This document shows positions 50,612 through 60,020 of a stretch of 64,000 nt of DNA, one piece after another. This DNA comes from CBDFGE01 sp965247055 (lineage in GTDB: Bacteria > Chloroflexota > Dehalococcoidia > Lucifugimonadales > JAGWBF01): assembly GCA_965247055.1 (NCBI GenBank), contig CBDFGE010000005.1:310001-374000 (forward strand), in the 5' to 3' direction. Every line of letters starts with the position of its first letter. The first letter of the stretch is position 1. The translations under genes were made by a program, and so were the position numbers. Below the pieces are notes generated by a model, which had not been told where the DNA came from, ran no database searches, and saw only the letters and a list, made by a program, of their open reading frames with translations.

Positions 50612-51559
50612 CTACTCGAACATCTCCCCCACTGACTGGCCCTCGTGGATACGCCGGATGGCCTCGCCAAGCAGTTCCGCCACCGATAGCACGGTGATCT
50701 TCCCGTTGCGCTTCTCCTCGGCCAGGGGGATAGTATCTGTGACCACCAGCTCCACGAGGCTGCTGTTGACCACCTTGCTGGGGGCGTTCCCCGATAGCAC
50801 GCCGTGGGTGGCGCAGGCGTACACTTCGGCTACGCCCCTTTGTTCGAAGGTATCTACCGCGGATAGGATCGACCCTCCGGTGTCTACCTCGTCGTCGAAC
50901 GTCAGGGCAATCTTTCCCTCGACGTCCCCGATCACGTTAAGGGTCTCTGTCTGATCATCGTTTCCGATGCGGCGCTTTTCTATGATGGCCAGTGGCGCCT
51001 GCAAACGCTCGGCCATGTCGCGGGCCCGCTTGCTGATCCCGATGTCGGTAGCTACGACTACCAGGTTCGCCAGGGCCTTGTCCTGGAAGTAGCGGCTAAG
51101 TATGGTCAACGCCGTCAGCTCGTCCACCGGAATGTTGAAAAAGCCCTGGATCTGGCCGGCATGAAGGTCTATGGTGAGCAGCCGGTCTGCCCCGGCGGCG
51201 GTGAGCAGGTCCGCCACCAGGCGAGCGGTTATAGGCACGCGGGGCTGGTCTTTCTTGTCGGTCCGGCCGTAGGCGTAGTACGGCATGACGGCGGTTACCC
51301 GGCCGGCCGAGGCCCGTTTGGCCGCGTCGATCATGATAAGCAGTTCCATCAGGTTGTCGTTTACGGGAGAGCACGTGGGCTGAATGATGAACACGTCCCG
51401 CTGGCGGATGTTCTCCAGGATGCGCACAAAAGTGTTGTCGTTGCTGAACTTAAAGGCCTCAGCTTTCCCGATGGGAATGCCGAGGTAGTCGCAGACGGCC
51501 TGGGCGAGATGGGGATGGCCGTTGCCGGTGAACACCTTTAGCTCATCAAAAGGCCCCAT
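50612..51559 (-). CDS. prs: Ribose-phosphate pyrophosphokinase (PRPP synthetase)
   Basis: Makes PRPP from ribose 5-phosphate and ATP for nucleotides, His and Trp. The 315 residues have the FSNDN start, RGxDVFIIQPTCSPVND-like flexible-loop segment, YYAYGRTDKKDQPRVPITAR, DLHAGQIQGFF and a PRPP-binding loop (FDDEVDTGGSI) close to the usual VDDMIDTxGT. ATG 51559 follows AAGGAGGAAACG. It forms a two-gene unit with secA, an unusual neighbour. GlmU, the common partner, is not present. Confidence 0.96.
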   Translation of the reverse strand: MGPFDELKVFTGNGHPHLAQAVCDYLGIPIGKAEAFKFSNDNTFVRILENIRQRDVFIIQPTCSPVNDNLMELLIMIDAAKRASAGRVTAVMPYYAYGRTDKKDQPRVPITARLVADLLTAAGADRLLTIDLHAGQIQGFFNIPVDELTALTILSRYFQDKALANLVVVATDIGISKRARDMAERLQAPLAIIEKRRIGNDDQTETLNVIGDVEGKIALTFDDEVDTGGSILSAVDTFEQRGVAEVYACATHGVLSGNAPSKVVNSSLVELVVTDTIPLAEEKRNGKITVLSVAELLGEAIRRIHEGQSVGEMFE

Positions 51560-51738
51560 CGTTTCCTCCTTCTGAGCAGATTCGCCGTCCCCGCCATCGC
51601 AGAGCACCCACCGACTCCTAAAGGGATTATAGCATAGCTACGCGTAGGACCGGAAGCGCTGGGAGACCAGGGTACGTCGGTTATCGGTAGCCTGGCTCGC
51701 CATCTCTCCCCAGCGAAGTCAAGGCCTAAACCCGCAAA

Positions 51739-51767
51739 TTGCAGGTGCCATGGGGGTGTGTTATAAT
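51739..51767 (+). promoter_or_regulatory. Promoter of rpsO-pnp
   Basis: TTGCAG (51739-51744), a 17-bp spacer and TATAAT (51762-51767) preceded by TGT. It lies 37 bp before the rpsO ATG. Confidence 0.75.
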
Positions 51768-51803
51768 TTCCCCGAAGATTATAAGAAAAAGGCCAAGGGA
51801 GGC

Positions 51804-52070
51804 ATGATAGATACGGACACCAAGTCCCGGGTCATCGGTGACTTTCGCCAACATGAAAGCGATACCGGGTCTACCCAGGTCCAGGTGGCTCTCCTAACCC
51901 AGAGGATCAGGGAACTGACCGAGCACCTGAGACAGCACCGCAAGGATGTCCACTCAAGAATGGGTCTCCTGAAACTGGTGGGCCAGCGGCGAAGCCTCCT
52001 GAATTACCTGAGTCGTGAAGACGTTGCGGAGTATCGCTCCCTCATAGACCGGCTGGGCCTGCGAAGATAG
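51804..52070 (+). CDS. rpsO: 30S ribosomal protein S15
   Basis: Primary 16S rRNA-binding protein of the small subunit platform. The 88 residues match S15 along their length: [49 protein letters not shown] 51804 follows AAGGGAGGC. It is followed by pnp, the classic arrangement. A strong hairpin overlaps its stop codon. Confidence 0.98.
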   Translation: MIDTDTKSRVIGDFRQHESDTGSTQVQVALLTQRIRELTEHLRQHRKDVHSRMGLLKLVGQRRSLLNYLSREDVAEYRSLIDRLGLRR

Positions 52071-52102
52071 CCCCGAGCTTCCGGGGCTATCTCGCTTTTC
52101 TT
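52066..52102 (+). terminator. Hairpin with T-rich tail between rpsO and pnp
   Basis: GATAGCCCCG (52066-52075) pairs perfectly with CGGGGCTATC (52082-52091) across a 6-nt loop, followed by TCGCTTTTCTT. The stem overlaps the rpsO stop codon. It may be a partial terminator or a processing site that lets rpsO be made in excess over pnp; in E. coli this interval holds RNase III and RNase E sites. Confidence 0.7.
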
Positions 52103-52143
52103 AGACTTCACTATACATTAAGAGAGGTTGTCTAACTTTTGCC

Positions 52144-54432
52144 ATGCTACATTCCTTAGAAGCAGAATTCGATGGGAAGAAACTTCTCGTTGAGACGGGC
52201 AAATACGCTTTGCAGGCAGGCGGAGCGGTCACGGTGCGATGCGGCGATACGGTAGTCCTGGCTACCGTGTGCTTGTCACCGGAGCCGAGGTCCGACATCG
52301 ACTTCCTGCCCCTTACGGTGGACTACGAAGAGCGTCTCTATGCCACGGGAAAGATTCCAGGCAGTTTTTTCCGCAGGGAGGGTAGGCCTGGTCAGGACGC
52401 TGTCCTCTTCGGCAGACTCGTGGACCGGCCGCTGCGCCCGCTGTTCCCCAAGGGGTTCCATAACGACGTTCAGATCATCCTCACGATCCTTTCTGTGGAC
52501 CGAGAAAACCCGCCCGAGATACTAGGCATCATTGCCGCTTCGGCAGCGCTGTCGATATCCGAGGTCCCCTTTCAAGGGCCCGTGGGTGCCAGTAGGGTCT
52601 CCCACATCGACGGCAGGTATGTACTGAATCCCACTTACAGCGAGATCGACGAAGGGGACCTCGCTGTCGTGGTCGCCGGTACCAGGGACGCCGTTATGAT
52701 GGTGGAGGCGGCATCCAACGATGTCGCCGAGGAGGTAGTGCTGGAGGCGATTCGCCGGGGCCAGGAGGCCAACACCCGGCTTACCGACCTGATCGACCAG
52801 CTGGTAGCCGTGGTAGGGAAGGCCAAGGTGAGCTTCGAGCCCAACTCCTCGCATACGGACCTGGAGGACCAGATCAGCACGATCCTCGACGGCAGGCTCT
52901 CTCATGTCATGGAGTCAGTTCCGGAGAAAGCGCAAAGGGAGCGCAGCCTGCTGGAGCTCGAGGATGAGGTCCGAGGCCGACTTGGGGAGCAACATTCCAA
53001 GAAGGAGGTCTCCGAGGCTTTCGAGGCTATCCAAAAAAAGGATATGCGCTCCCGAATCCTGGAAAAGGGGATACGCCCCGACGGCCGTGGGCTTACCGAG
53101 ATCCGTCCCATAAGCTGTGAGATAGGAGTCCTCCCCCGGACCCACGGCTCCGGACTCTTCACACGGGGGGAGACCCAAGTCCTCTCCATCGCTACCCTCG
53201 CCCCACCAGGGATGAGGCAGATCCTGGACAACCTCAGCCCCGGAGACACCAGGCGCTTCATGCACCACTACAACTTCCCGCCCTACTCCGTTGGCGAGGT
53301 TCGGCGCATGGGCACAGGCCGTAGGGAGGTAGGGCATGGGGCCCTGGCAGAGAGGGCCCTTGAGGTAGCGATGCCCAGCGAGGAAGAATTCCCCTACGTT
53401 GTCCGACTGGTCTCCGAGGTGCTAAGCTCCAACGGCAGCACATCTATGGCCAGCGTCTGCGGTAGCACCCTGGCCCTGATGGATGCTGGCGTACCCGTGA
53501 AAAGCCCGGTGGCCGGCATCGCCATGGGTCTCGTCATGGGCGAGGACGGTAACTTTGCGGTACTCACGGATATAGCGGGCATGGAAGACCATCTGGGAGA
53601 CATGGACTTCAAGGTGGCCGGCACCTCCCGGGGGATTAACGCCCTCCAGATGGATATAAAAGTAAAGGGGATAACCCCCGCGGTGATGGAGCTGGCCCTC
53701 AGGCAGGCCAAGGATGCGCGGCTTTTCATCCTGGACAAGATGGGGCAGACTATCGCCGCGCCCAGGTCCGAGGTCAGCCCCTACGCCCCCAAGATGGTGC
53801 GAATCATGATACCAGTGAGCAAGATAGGGGTGGTGATAGGACCGGGAGGGCGTGTCATAAGGGCACTTCAGGAAGAGACGGGGGCAAGCATCAACGTGGA
53901 TGACGACGGGGGCGTGACCATCGCGTCCAGCGATGCGGCCATGATAAAGAAGGCCCAGGACCGTATCGAAGGGCTTACCAGGGAGATCGTCGTTGGCGAT
54001 GTATTCACCGGCCGGGTGACGCGGCTCACCAGCTTCGGAGCCTTTGTGGAGATACTTCCCGGTAAGGACGGTCTCCTCAGGTCGGTCGAGGCGGACGAGG
54101 GGCGTGACGGCTTCACGATGGGCGAGGAGATCACCGTCATTGTCGTGGAGATAGACCACATGGGTAGGATCAACCTTTCCCAACGGGCGCTGTCGGAAAA
54201 AGGGGACAGGCCCCGGGACCCGAGCAGCCGGCCGCCTCAGGACCGGCCGCCGCGCGGGGGGGCGCCCTACGGCCCCAGGGGAGGGCTAGGACCTCAGGGC
54301 GATCGAGGTCCACGGCCAGGGCAAGGCCCGGGGCCGAGCCCCGGGCAGGGGGGCAATAGGTCCGATACGGGCCCCGGCCCCGGACGGCGGTTCCCGCCCA
54401 GGCCGAGCTTCCGAGGTTTTATCGGCAGATAG
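52144..54432 (+). CDS. pnp: Polyribonucleotide nucleotidyltransferase (PNPase)
   Basis: Phosphorolytic 3'-5' exoribonuclease of RNA decay. The 762 residues hold two RNase PH domains (about 10-230 and 315-545), KH ([20 protein letters not shown] near 560) and S1 ([20 protein letters not shown]) domains. Catalytic-site motifs such as [20 protein letters not shown] are present. After S1 comes a tail of about 70 residues made nearly only of Gly, Pro and Arg, probably disordered and perhaps an RNA or protein contact. The start has only a weak ribosome binding site. Confidence 0.97.
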   Translation: MLHSLEAEFDGKKLLVETGKYALQAGGAVTVRCGDTVVLATVCLSPEPRSDIDFLPLTVDYEERLYATGKIPGSFFRREGRPGQDAVLFGRLVDRPLRPLFPKGFHNDVQIILTILSVDRENPPEILGIIAASAALSISEVPFQGPVGASRVSHIDGRYVLNPTYSEIDEGDLAVVVAGTRDAVMMVEAASNDVAEEVVLEAIRRGQEANTRLTDLIDQLVAVVGKAKVSFEPNSSHTDLEDQISTILDGRLSHVMESVPEKAQRERSLLELEDEVRGRLGEQHSKKEVSEAFEAIQKKDMRSRILEKGIRPDGRGLTEIRPISCEIGVLPRTHGSGLFTRGETQVLSIATLAPPGMRQILDNLSPGDTRRFMHHYNFPPYSVGEVRRMGTGRREVGHGALAERALEVAMPSEEEFPYVVRLVSEVLSSNGSTSMASVCGSTLALMDAGVPVKSPVAGIAMGLVMGEDGNFAVLTDIAGMEDHLGDMDFKVAGTSRGINALQMDIKVKGITPAVMELALRQAKDARLFILDKMGQTIAAPRSEVSPYAPKMVRIMIPVSKIGVVIGPGGRVIRALQEETGASINVDDDGGVTIASSDAAMIKKAQDRIEGLTREIVVGDVFTGRVTRLTSFGAFVEILPGKDGLLRSVEADEGRDGFTMGEEITVIVVEIDHMGRINLSQRALSEKGDRPRDPSSRPPQDRPPRGGAPYGPRGGLGPQGDRGPRPGQGPGPSPGQGGNRSDTGPGPGRRFPPRPSFRGFIGR

Positions 54433-54546
54433 AGGCCAGAGCAGCCATCCCCAAAGCTCAGGACATGCCCGTCACCATTATGAGCAGAGGCTGCTGCGGG
54501 GCCCGGCAAGAAGCCGCGCGGTGACGGCGCCGGCGGGGAGATCGAG

Positions 54547-55338
54547 ATGGCTTCCATCAGGGTTGCGGTCCACGGGGCCACGGGCAAGATGGGCCGGGAG
54601 GTGGTGGCGGCCCTGTGCGGAGATCCCGCGACCGAACCCGTGGGGGCGGTGTGCAGGCGGGAGCGGGGCCCTAGCCTGGAGTTGCCCGATGGCACGGGCA
54701 GCATTCCCCTCTCAGTCAACCTCCAGGATGTTCTCATCGCGACCAGTCCTCAGGTACTGGTGGACTTCACCGAGGCGGCGGCCGGCATGGAGGCGGCACG
54801 GGCGGCTGCTAGGCACGGCGTCAACCTCGTCATCGGTACGACGGGCCTCGGCGAGGAGAACCTTCAGGAGTTGGACCGAATCTCCAGGGAACAAAGTATC
54901 GGCGTTGTAGTAGCGCCCAATTTCGCCCTGGGCGCGGTCCTTCTGATCCATCTGGTCAAGCAGGCGGCCCCCTTCTTCGAGTACGCGGATATAATCGAGG
55001 CGCACCACGAGGCGAAGATCGACGCCCCCTCTGGGACCGCCTTGGCCATGGCCCGGGCAATCGCCGGCGATAGGCACTACCTTCGGAACGAGCCACAAAA
55101 GGAGCTGCTACCTGGTACCAGGGGAGGCGACTACCACGGCGTGGGTATTCACAGCGTACGGATGGCCGGCCGTAGCGCCCATCACGAGGTCATCTTCGGC
55201 ACCGCGGGCCAGACCGTTGCCCTGCGTCACGACACTTTGAGCCGGGACTGCTATATGCCGGGGGTGATCAGGGCCGTGCGAGAAGTTGTGGGTCTTAAGG
55301 GACTTGTGGTAGGCTTGGATAAGATCCTGGGCCTGTAA
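54547..55338 (+). CDS. dapB: 4-hydroxy-tetrahydrodipicolinate reductase
   Basis: Second committed step of lysine/diaminopimelate synthesis, using NAD(P)H. The 263 residues have VAVHGATGKMGREV (nucleotide binding), GTTGL, APNFALGAVLL, and the signature EAHHEAKIDAPSGTALAMA with catalytic His and Lys. It ends GVIRAVREVVGLKGLVVGLD. GGGGAGATCGAG precedes the ATG. It starts a dapB-asd-dapA cluster with short gaps. Confidence 0.97.
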   Translation: MASIRVAVHGATGKMGREVVAALCGDPATEPVGAVCRRERGPSLELPDGTGSIPLSVNLQDVLIATSPQVLVDFTEAAAGMEAARAAARHGVNLVIGTTGLGEENLQELDRISREQSIGVVVAPNFALGAVLLIHLVKQAAPFFEYADIIEAHHEAKIDAPSGTALAMARAIAGDRHYLRNEPQKELLPGTRGGDYHGVGIHSVRMAGRSAHHEVIFGTAGQTVALRHDTLSRDCYMPGVIRAVREVVGLKGLVVGLDKILGL

Positions 55339-55356
55339 TGGCAGAGGGCGAGCGCC

Positions 55357-56406
55357 GTGAGAGAAGTCACCATAGCGGTGGTAGGCGCCACCGGGGCGGT
55401 GGGGCGGGCGTTTCTGCAAGTGCTGGAGCAGCGCCGGTTCCCCGCTAGCCATGTGAGGTTGCTGGCATCCCAACGGTCCGCCGGGAGCCGCCTCTCGGTG
55501 ATGGGCCAGGATCTCGTCGTCGAGGCGACCACACCGGAGTCCTTTAGGGATATAGACATCGCTTTTATCTCCGTGAGCACCCAGCTTAGCGGGGAGTTGG
55601 CGCCGGTCGCAGTCAATGCCGGTGCCCTGGTGATCGACGATAGCTCCTACTTCCGCATGCGCCCAGACGTACCGCTGGTGGTGCCGGAGGTAAACGGCCA
55701 GGACGTGGAGTGGCACCGGGGTATCATATCCATCCCCAACTGCTCCACCACACCCCTGGTCATGGTGGCGCATCCCCTCCGTCAGGTCAGTCCCGTGGTG
55801 CGTATCATAGCAGATACCTACCAGTCGGTATCGGGAGCGGGCGGGGCGGCCATAGCCGAGCTCAGGGAACAGACCCGCGCCGTACTGGATGGTGGAGTCT
55901 CCACCCCGAAGGCCTTGCCCAATCAGATCGCCTTCAACGTGATCCCACGGATCGATGCCTTCCTGCCGGACGGCTACACCCGTGAGGAGCAAAAGATGCG
56001 GGAGGAGACCCGGAAAATCATGCACGCCCCCGGAATCGCGGTGTCCGCGACCTGCGTGCGCGTTCCGGTCTACGTGTCCCACAGCGCTGCCCTCCATCTG
56101 GAGTTCGAGGGGTCCGTATCCCCCGAACAAGCCCGAGGGGTGCTGAAGGACATGCCGGGGGTGAAGCTGCTGGATAGCCCCGGGGATGAGCTATATCCGA
56201 TGCCCTGGGACGCGGAGGGCACCGACGACGTCTTCGTGGGACGGCTGCGAAAGGACGGGTCTCATCCCAACGGTCTGGCCATGTGGGTGGTGGCGGACAA
56301 CCTGAGAAAGGGAGCGGCCCTCAACGCCATCCAGATTGCGGAGGAGGTCCTGAGAAGGGACTGCCTCTCCCCCTCCAGACGCGGCTCTGCCGCAGGGGCC
56401 CATTGA
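55357..56406 (+). CDS. asd: Aspartate-semialdehyde dehydrogenase
   Basis: Reduces aspartyl phosphate to the semialdehyde, the precursor of lysine, threonine and methionine. The 349 residues have the N-terminal VAVVGATGAVGRAFLQVL-type site (IAVVGATGAVGRAF), catalytic Cys in IPNCSTTPLVMV near 129, the SVSGAGGAAIAEL segment and the His in RVPVYVSHSAALHLEF. The start is GTG 55357 after GAGGGCGAGCGCC, 18 bp behind dapB. Confidence 0.96.
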   Translation: MREVTIAVVGATGAVGRAFLQVLEQRRFPASHVRLLASQRSAGSRLSVMGQDLVVEATTPESFRDIDIAFISVSTQLSGELAPVAVNAGALVIDDSSYFRMRPDVPLVVPEVNGQDVEWHRGIISIPNCSTTPLVMVAHPLRQVSPVVRIIADTYQSVSGAGGAAIAELREQTRAVLDGGVSTPKALPNQIAFNVIPRIDAFLPDGYTREEQKMREETRKIMHAPGIAVSATCVRVPVYVSHSAALHLEFEGSVSPEQARGVLKDMPGVKLLDSPGDELYPMPWDAEGTDDVFVGRLRKDGSHPNGLAMWVVADNLRKGAALNAIQIAEEVLRRDCLSPSRRGSAAGAH

Positions 56407-56464
56407 GACTTCCCAGGACGTTTGGCGACCAGGCTACCGGCATCCGTAAGATGGGAGGGAGACA

Positions 56465-57361
56465 ATGGCGGAGATAGGCAGATTGCTGACGGCCATGGTA
56501 ACCCCGTTCGACGAGAGGGGACAGGTGGACTACGAGCAGGCCAAGCGCCTGGCTACGGGGCTGCTGGACTCCGGTAGCGACGGTGTGGTCGTCTCGGGGA
56601 CAACCGGAGAATCGCCTACCTTGACCACCGAAGAGAAGCTGCGCCTCTTCGCCGAGGTAAAGGGCGCCGTGGGCGATAGGGGCTCCGTAATCGCGGGGAC
56701 GGGCAACTATAGCACGGCCGAGAGCATAGAGCTGAGCCTGGAGGCGGAGCGCACGGGAGTAGACGGCCTGCTTCTGGTCGTCCCTTACTACAACAAGCCA
56801 CCGCAGGAGGGCCTGTACCAGCACTTCAAGGCCGTCGCCCAGAGTGTGCACATTCCCTGTATCCTCTACAACGTCACCAGCAGGACCAGCCTGAACATGA
56901 CCCACGACACGACCATGCGCCTGAGCCATGTGGACAACATCGTGGGCGTGAAAGAGGCCGGAAGCGACATGGACCAGGTAGCCCGCATCATTGATGGGGC
57001 CCGGGACGGGTTCCTCGTGTGGAGCGGTAACGACAACGAGACCTTCTACATAATGGCCATGGGTGGGTACGGCGTGGTAAGCGTGGCCTCCAACCTTGTG
57101 AGCAGGCAGATCAAACAGATGATGGGGCTGCTGCTGGAGGGCGATATAGAGAGGGCCGCGGCGGAGCACCGCCGGCTCCACCCGCTGTTCAAGGTCCTGT
57201 TCATCATGTCCAACCCTATCCCCGTCAAGTACGCCCTCAACAAGGTGGGCTTCAGGGTGGGCGAGCCCAGGCTGCCTCTGGTACCTCCCGACGAGAAGTC
57301 GGCCGCCCAGATAGACCGGGTGCTCCAGAACTACGAAGTGGACCTGCCCGTAGGCAGCTAG
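56465..57361 (+). CDS. dapA: 4-hydroxy-tetrahydrodipicolinate synthase
   Basis: Condenses pyruvate with aspartate semialdehyde. The 298 residues have the Thr-Thr motif SGTTGESPTLTTEEK, PYYNKPPQEGLYQHF, Tyr and Arg of the active site in YNVTSRTSLNM, and the Schiff-base Lys in GVKEAGSD near 161. The usual YNVPGRTG has become YNVTSRTS, a mild change. GGAGGGAGACA precedes the ATG. The asd and dapB neighbours support the lysine role over other members of the aldolase family. Confidence 0.94.
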   Translation: MAEIGRLLTAMVTPFDERGQVDYEQAKRLATGLLDSGSDGVVVSGTTGESPTLTTEEKLRLFAEVKGAVGDRGSVIAGTGNYSTAESIELSLEAERTGVDGLLLVVPYYNKPPQEGLYQHFKAVAQSVHIPCILYNVTSRTSLNMTHDTTMRLSHVDNIVGVKEAGSDMDQVARIIDGARDGFLVWSGNDNETFYIMAMGGYGVVSVASNLVSRQIKQMMGLLLEGDIERAAAEHRRLHPLFKVLFIMSNPIPVKYALNKVGFRVGEPRLPLVPPDEKSAAQIDRVLQNYEVDLPVGS

Positions 57362-57426
57362 ATGCCACACCGGCAGATGGAAAGACTGCTGTCCATGGTC
57401 TTATGACGCGGATGTCGGGGAGGCTA

Positions 57427-58710
57427 TTAGAGGATAGGCTTGATGGGGATGGTCTCGCACCGGCGGGGGCCCGTGGAGATCACGTGGACCGGGCATCCCA
57501 CCAGCTCCTCGATTCGCTTTACGTAAGCCACCGCCCCCTCGGGTAGCTGGGAAAGCTGGGTGGCGCTCGCGGTGGGACTGTCCCATCCGGGGAGGTCCTC
57601 GTATACTGGCTGGCACCTCTCCAGCAGGGACGCAGACGCGGGGAAGTGCTCGATCGCCCGGCCATCTACCTCATAGCCCACACACACCCTTATCGTGGGA
57701 AAGCCGTCCAGCACGTCCAGCCTGGTCAACACCAGCGAAGTGAAGCCGTTAATCAGGGCGCTGTACCAGCCTGCCACCGCGTCGAACCATCCGATACGCC
57801 GGGCCCTCCCGGTCGTGGTGCCATACTCCCAGGCCTTTTCTCTAAGCGCTTCCGCCGTGGTATCGAACATCTCAGAGACCATGGGGCCGCTGCCCACCCT
57901 GGTCGAGTAAGCCTTGAAGACGCCAGATATGCCCGTGATGTCCCGCGGACACATGCCCAGGCCCGTGCAGGCACCACCGATGGATGGCGACGAAGAGGTG
58001 ACGTAAGGGTAAGTACCGTGGTCCAGGTCTAGCATCGTTCCCTGGGCACCCTCCAGGAGCACCTTCTCGCCCTTTGCCAGCGTCTCCTGAACGATCAGCT
58101 CCGTGGGACGGAGATGTGCCTCCAGCCGCGCCGCCCAGGCGACGCACTTCCCGTAGACCTCCTCCAGGGATATGGGACTCTCGCCGTATATTTGCGTGAT
58201 GAGGGCGTTCTTGCTCTCCACCGCCTGCTTCAGTCGTGGGCGCAACGAGTCCAGGTCGAGCAGGTCGCCGGCGCGGATCCCCAGACGGCCTGTCTTGTCC
58301 ATATAGGCCGGTCCCACCCCTCTGCCGGTGGTCCCCAGCGCTCCCGAGCCCCTGGAGCGCTCCTCCAGGTGGTCCAACAGGACATGATAGGGCATGATCA
58401 GGTGGGCGCGATCGCTAACGTGAAGACGACCGGTATCTACCCCTCTGGACTCCAGACCGTCCAGCTCGCCGAAGAGTACGTCGACGTCTACAACCACGCC
58501 GTTACCGATTACACAGGTCACCTGGGGCCAGAAGATGCCCGAAGGCACCAGGTGCAGGCTAAATTTCCCCTGCTGGTTCACCACGGTATGCCCAGCGTTG
58601 TTGCCGCCCGAGTACCGGACGACGCAGTGGGCCCTCGAAGCAAGGTAGTCCACGACCTTGCCCTTGCCCTCGTCACCCCACTGCCCGCCTATCACGGCAT
58701 ACGCCGGCAT
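57427..58710 (-). CDS. purA: Adenylosuccinate synthetase
   Basis: Joins IMP and aspartate in AMP synthesis with GTP. The 427 residues are full length: start MPAYAVIGGQWGDEGKGKVV, IGNGVVVDV, TTGRGVGPAYMDK, LLEGAQGTMLDLDHGTYP, and GRARRIGWFD near 300. The ATG at 58710 follows AGGGGTGCGAG; the frame is open to 58770. It is convergent with dapA and divergent from the aminotransferase gene. Confidence 0.97.
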   Translation of the reverse strand: MPAYAVIGGQWGDEGKGKVVDYLASRAHCVVRYSGGNNAGHTVVNQQGKFSLHLVPSGIFWPQVTCVIGNGVVVDVDVLFGELDGLESRGVDTGRLHVSDRAHLIMPYHVLLDHLEERSRGSGALGTTGRGVGPAYMDKTGRLGIRAGDLLDLDSLRPRLKQAVESKNALITQIYGESPISLEEVYGKCVAWAARLEAHLRPTELIVQETLAKGEKVLLEGAQGTMLDLDHGTYPYVTSSSPSIGGACTGLGMCPRDITGISGVFKAYSTRVGSGPMVSEMFDTTAEALREKAWEYGTTTGRARRIGWFDAVAGWYSALINGFTSLVLTRLDVLDGFPTIRVCVGYEVDGRAIEHFPASASLLERCQPVYEDLPGWDSPTASATQLSQLPEGAVAYVKRIEELVGCPVHVISTGPRRCETIPIKPIL

Positions 58711-58824
58711 CTCGCACCCCTCGCTACAGACCGTCCGCCGTGCGGGGCTGTCCGCAGGCCGTCCCGGCATGTATATACGCCACGAACTCCGTCCGAGCCG
58801 ATACCTATAAACGGAGCCGTCGGC

Positions 58825-58853
58825 AGTATAACAAAAATGACTTTCAAAGGAAA
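58825..58853 (-). promoter_or_regulatory. Probable purA promoter
   Basis: Minus strand TTTCCT (58848-58853), 17-bp spacer, TATACT (58825-58830). The -10 is good and the -35 weak. The leader would be about 107 nt. Confidence 0.4.
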
Positions 58854-58855
58854 GG

Positions 58856-58861
58856 TATAAT
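58856..58861 (+). promoter_or_regulatory. -10 box for the aminotransferase gene
   Basis: TATAAT on the plus strand, 43 bp before ATG 58905, in the same AT-rich patch as the purA promoter. No good -35 is seen. It excludes starts upstream of it. Confidence 0.4.
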
Positions 58862-58904
58862 AGTAGCCGTGACTCACAGCGCGGACCGGGAGGATAACCG
58901 AACT

Positions 58905-59942
58905 ATGTCCCAGCGGGAAGCATCTACTTCCAGGCGTCAGGGCGGCCCTCGACGGAAAGGGAGCCCGTCCGGGAGCGCAGCCCGGCGGCGAGGAGCGGCC
59001 GCCGAGTCCACCCCCAGGTACCTGTGGCGCTCGGGAGAGCTTGTTGACTGGGAGCGGGCGAACGTACATGTCTCGATGTTGGGGTGGACCGCCATCTCAG
59101 CGGTCTTCGAGGGTATTCGCGCCTACTGGAACCCCGAAGACGAGGAGCTATACGTTTTCCATCTGGAGCGTCACCTGAAGCGCCTGTTCCAGTCCATGAA
59201 GATCATGCGCATGGCCTCGCCCTACACAAGAGAAGAGCTGGCCGATGCGGTCACAGCTCTGCTACGGGCCAACGAGTACCGCTGCGACTGCTATATCCAG
59301 CCATTCGCCTACTTCGGAGGGGGTATCCCCGGGTACCTGGCGGTGCTGGAGCAGCCTGGCGAAGTTGTGGTCACCACCCGCCCGGCGCCCTCCAACTTGA
59401 GCGAGCCGAAAGTGGTCCACTGCAACGTCAGCAGCTGGACCCGTATCTCCGACAACGTGATGCCCCCTCGGGCAAAGGCGATCACGAATTACCAGAACAG
59501 CCGCTACGTGTCCACCGAGTCTAGCATCAACGGGTATGACTTCGGCATCATCCTGAACCAGGAAGGCAAGGTGTCCGAGGCCAGCTACGCCTGTGTCTAC
59601 ATCATCCGGGACGGGGTGGCCGCGACCCCTCCCGCCACCGCCGGCACCCTGGAGAGCATCACCCGCGATGTGGTGAAACTCCTGCTGGAAGGGGAGTTGG
59701 GGCTGCCGGTGGTGGAGCGTGACGTGGAGCGGACGGAGCTATACATCGCCGACGAGGTGTTCCTCTGCGGCACGGCCGTGGAGGTCCAGCCGGTCGGGAG
59801 TGTGGACAGATATGCGATTGGGGACGGCGGGGCTGGGACGGTAACCAGCCGCGTCATGGAGCTGTTTCGCGACGTCGCCCAGGGAGCGGACCAACGATAT
59901 GCCGGGTGGCGCACACCGGTCTACGGCGAAAGTCGAATATAA
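58905..59942 (+). CDS. Branched-chain amino acid aminotransferase-like (class IV PLP) enzyme
   Basis: Transaminates amino acids with PLP. From ATG 58905 (GGAGG 11 nt upstream) it has 345 residues; the first 40 are Arg/Ser/Gly-rich and probably disordered. The class IV core begins at YLWRSGELVDWERANVHVS, with VFEGIRAYWN, PLP Lys in MPPRAKAITNYQNS, and TLESITRDVVKLL. The usual E-x-S-x-x-N motif reads EASYACVYIIRDG, with Cys where Asn is conserved. IlvE-like is the best description, but D-amino acid or lyase activity is possible. Confidence 0.85.
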   Translation: MSQREASTSRRQGGPRRKGSPSGSAARRRGAAAESTPRYLWRSGELVDWERANVHVSMLGWTAISAVFEGIRAYWNPEDEELYVFHLERHLKRLFQSMKIMRMASPYTREELADAVTALLRANEYRCDCYIQPFAYFGGGIPGYLAVLEQPGEVVVTTRPAPSNLSEPKVVHCNVSSWTRISDNVMPPRAKAITNYQNSRYVSTESSINGYDFGIILNQEGKVSEASYACVYIIRDGVAATPPATAGTLESITRDVVKLLLEGELGLPVVERDVERTELYIADEVFLCGTAVEVQPVGSVDRYAIGDGGAGTVTSRVMELFRDVAQGADQRYAGWRTPVYGESRI

Positions 59943-59944
59943 AG

Positions 59945-59985
59945 GCCACCCCCGGCCTTTTTGCAGGGACAAGGCCGGGGGTGGC
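59945..59985. terminator. Perfect 15-bp hairpin between convergent genes
   Basis: GCCACCCCCGGCCTT (59945-59959) pairs exactly with AAGGCCGGGGGTGGC (59971-59985) over an 11-nt loop. It sits between the aminotransferase stop and the convergent propeller gene and can end both transcripts, though the T-run is in the loop. Confidence 0.65.
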
Positions 59986-60020
59986 AGTACTTCTCCGGGC
60001 GGTACTGGAGAGGGCGGACT

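Noticed and set aside
58740..58904. Start of the aminotransferase at 58740
   Set aside because: The -10 box at 58856-58861 lies inside this extension and the added residues have no family match.
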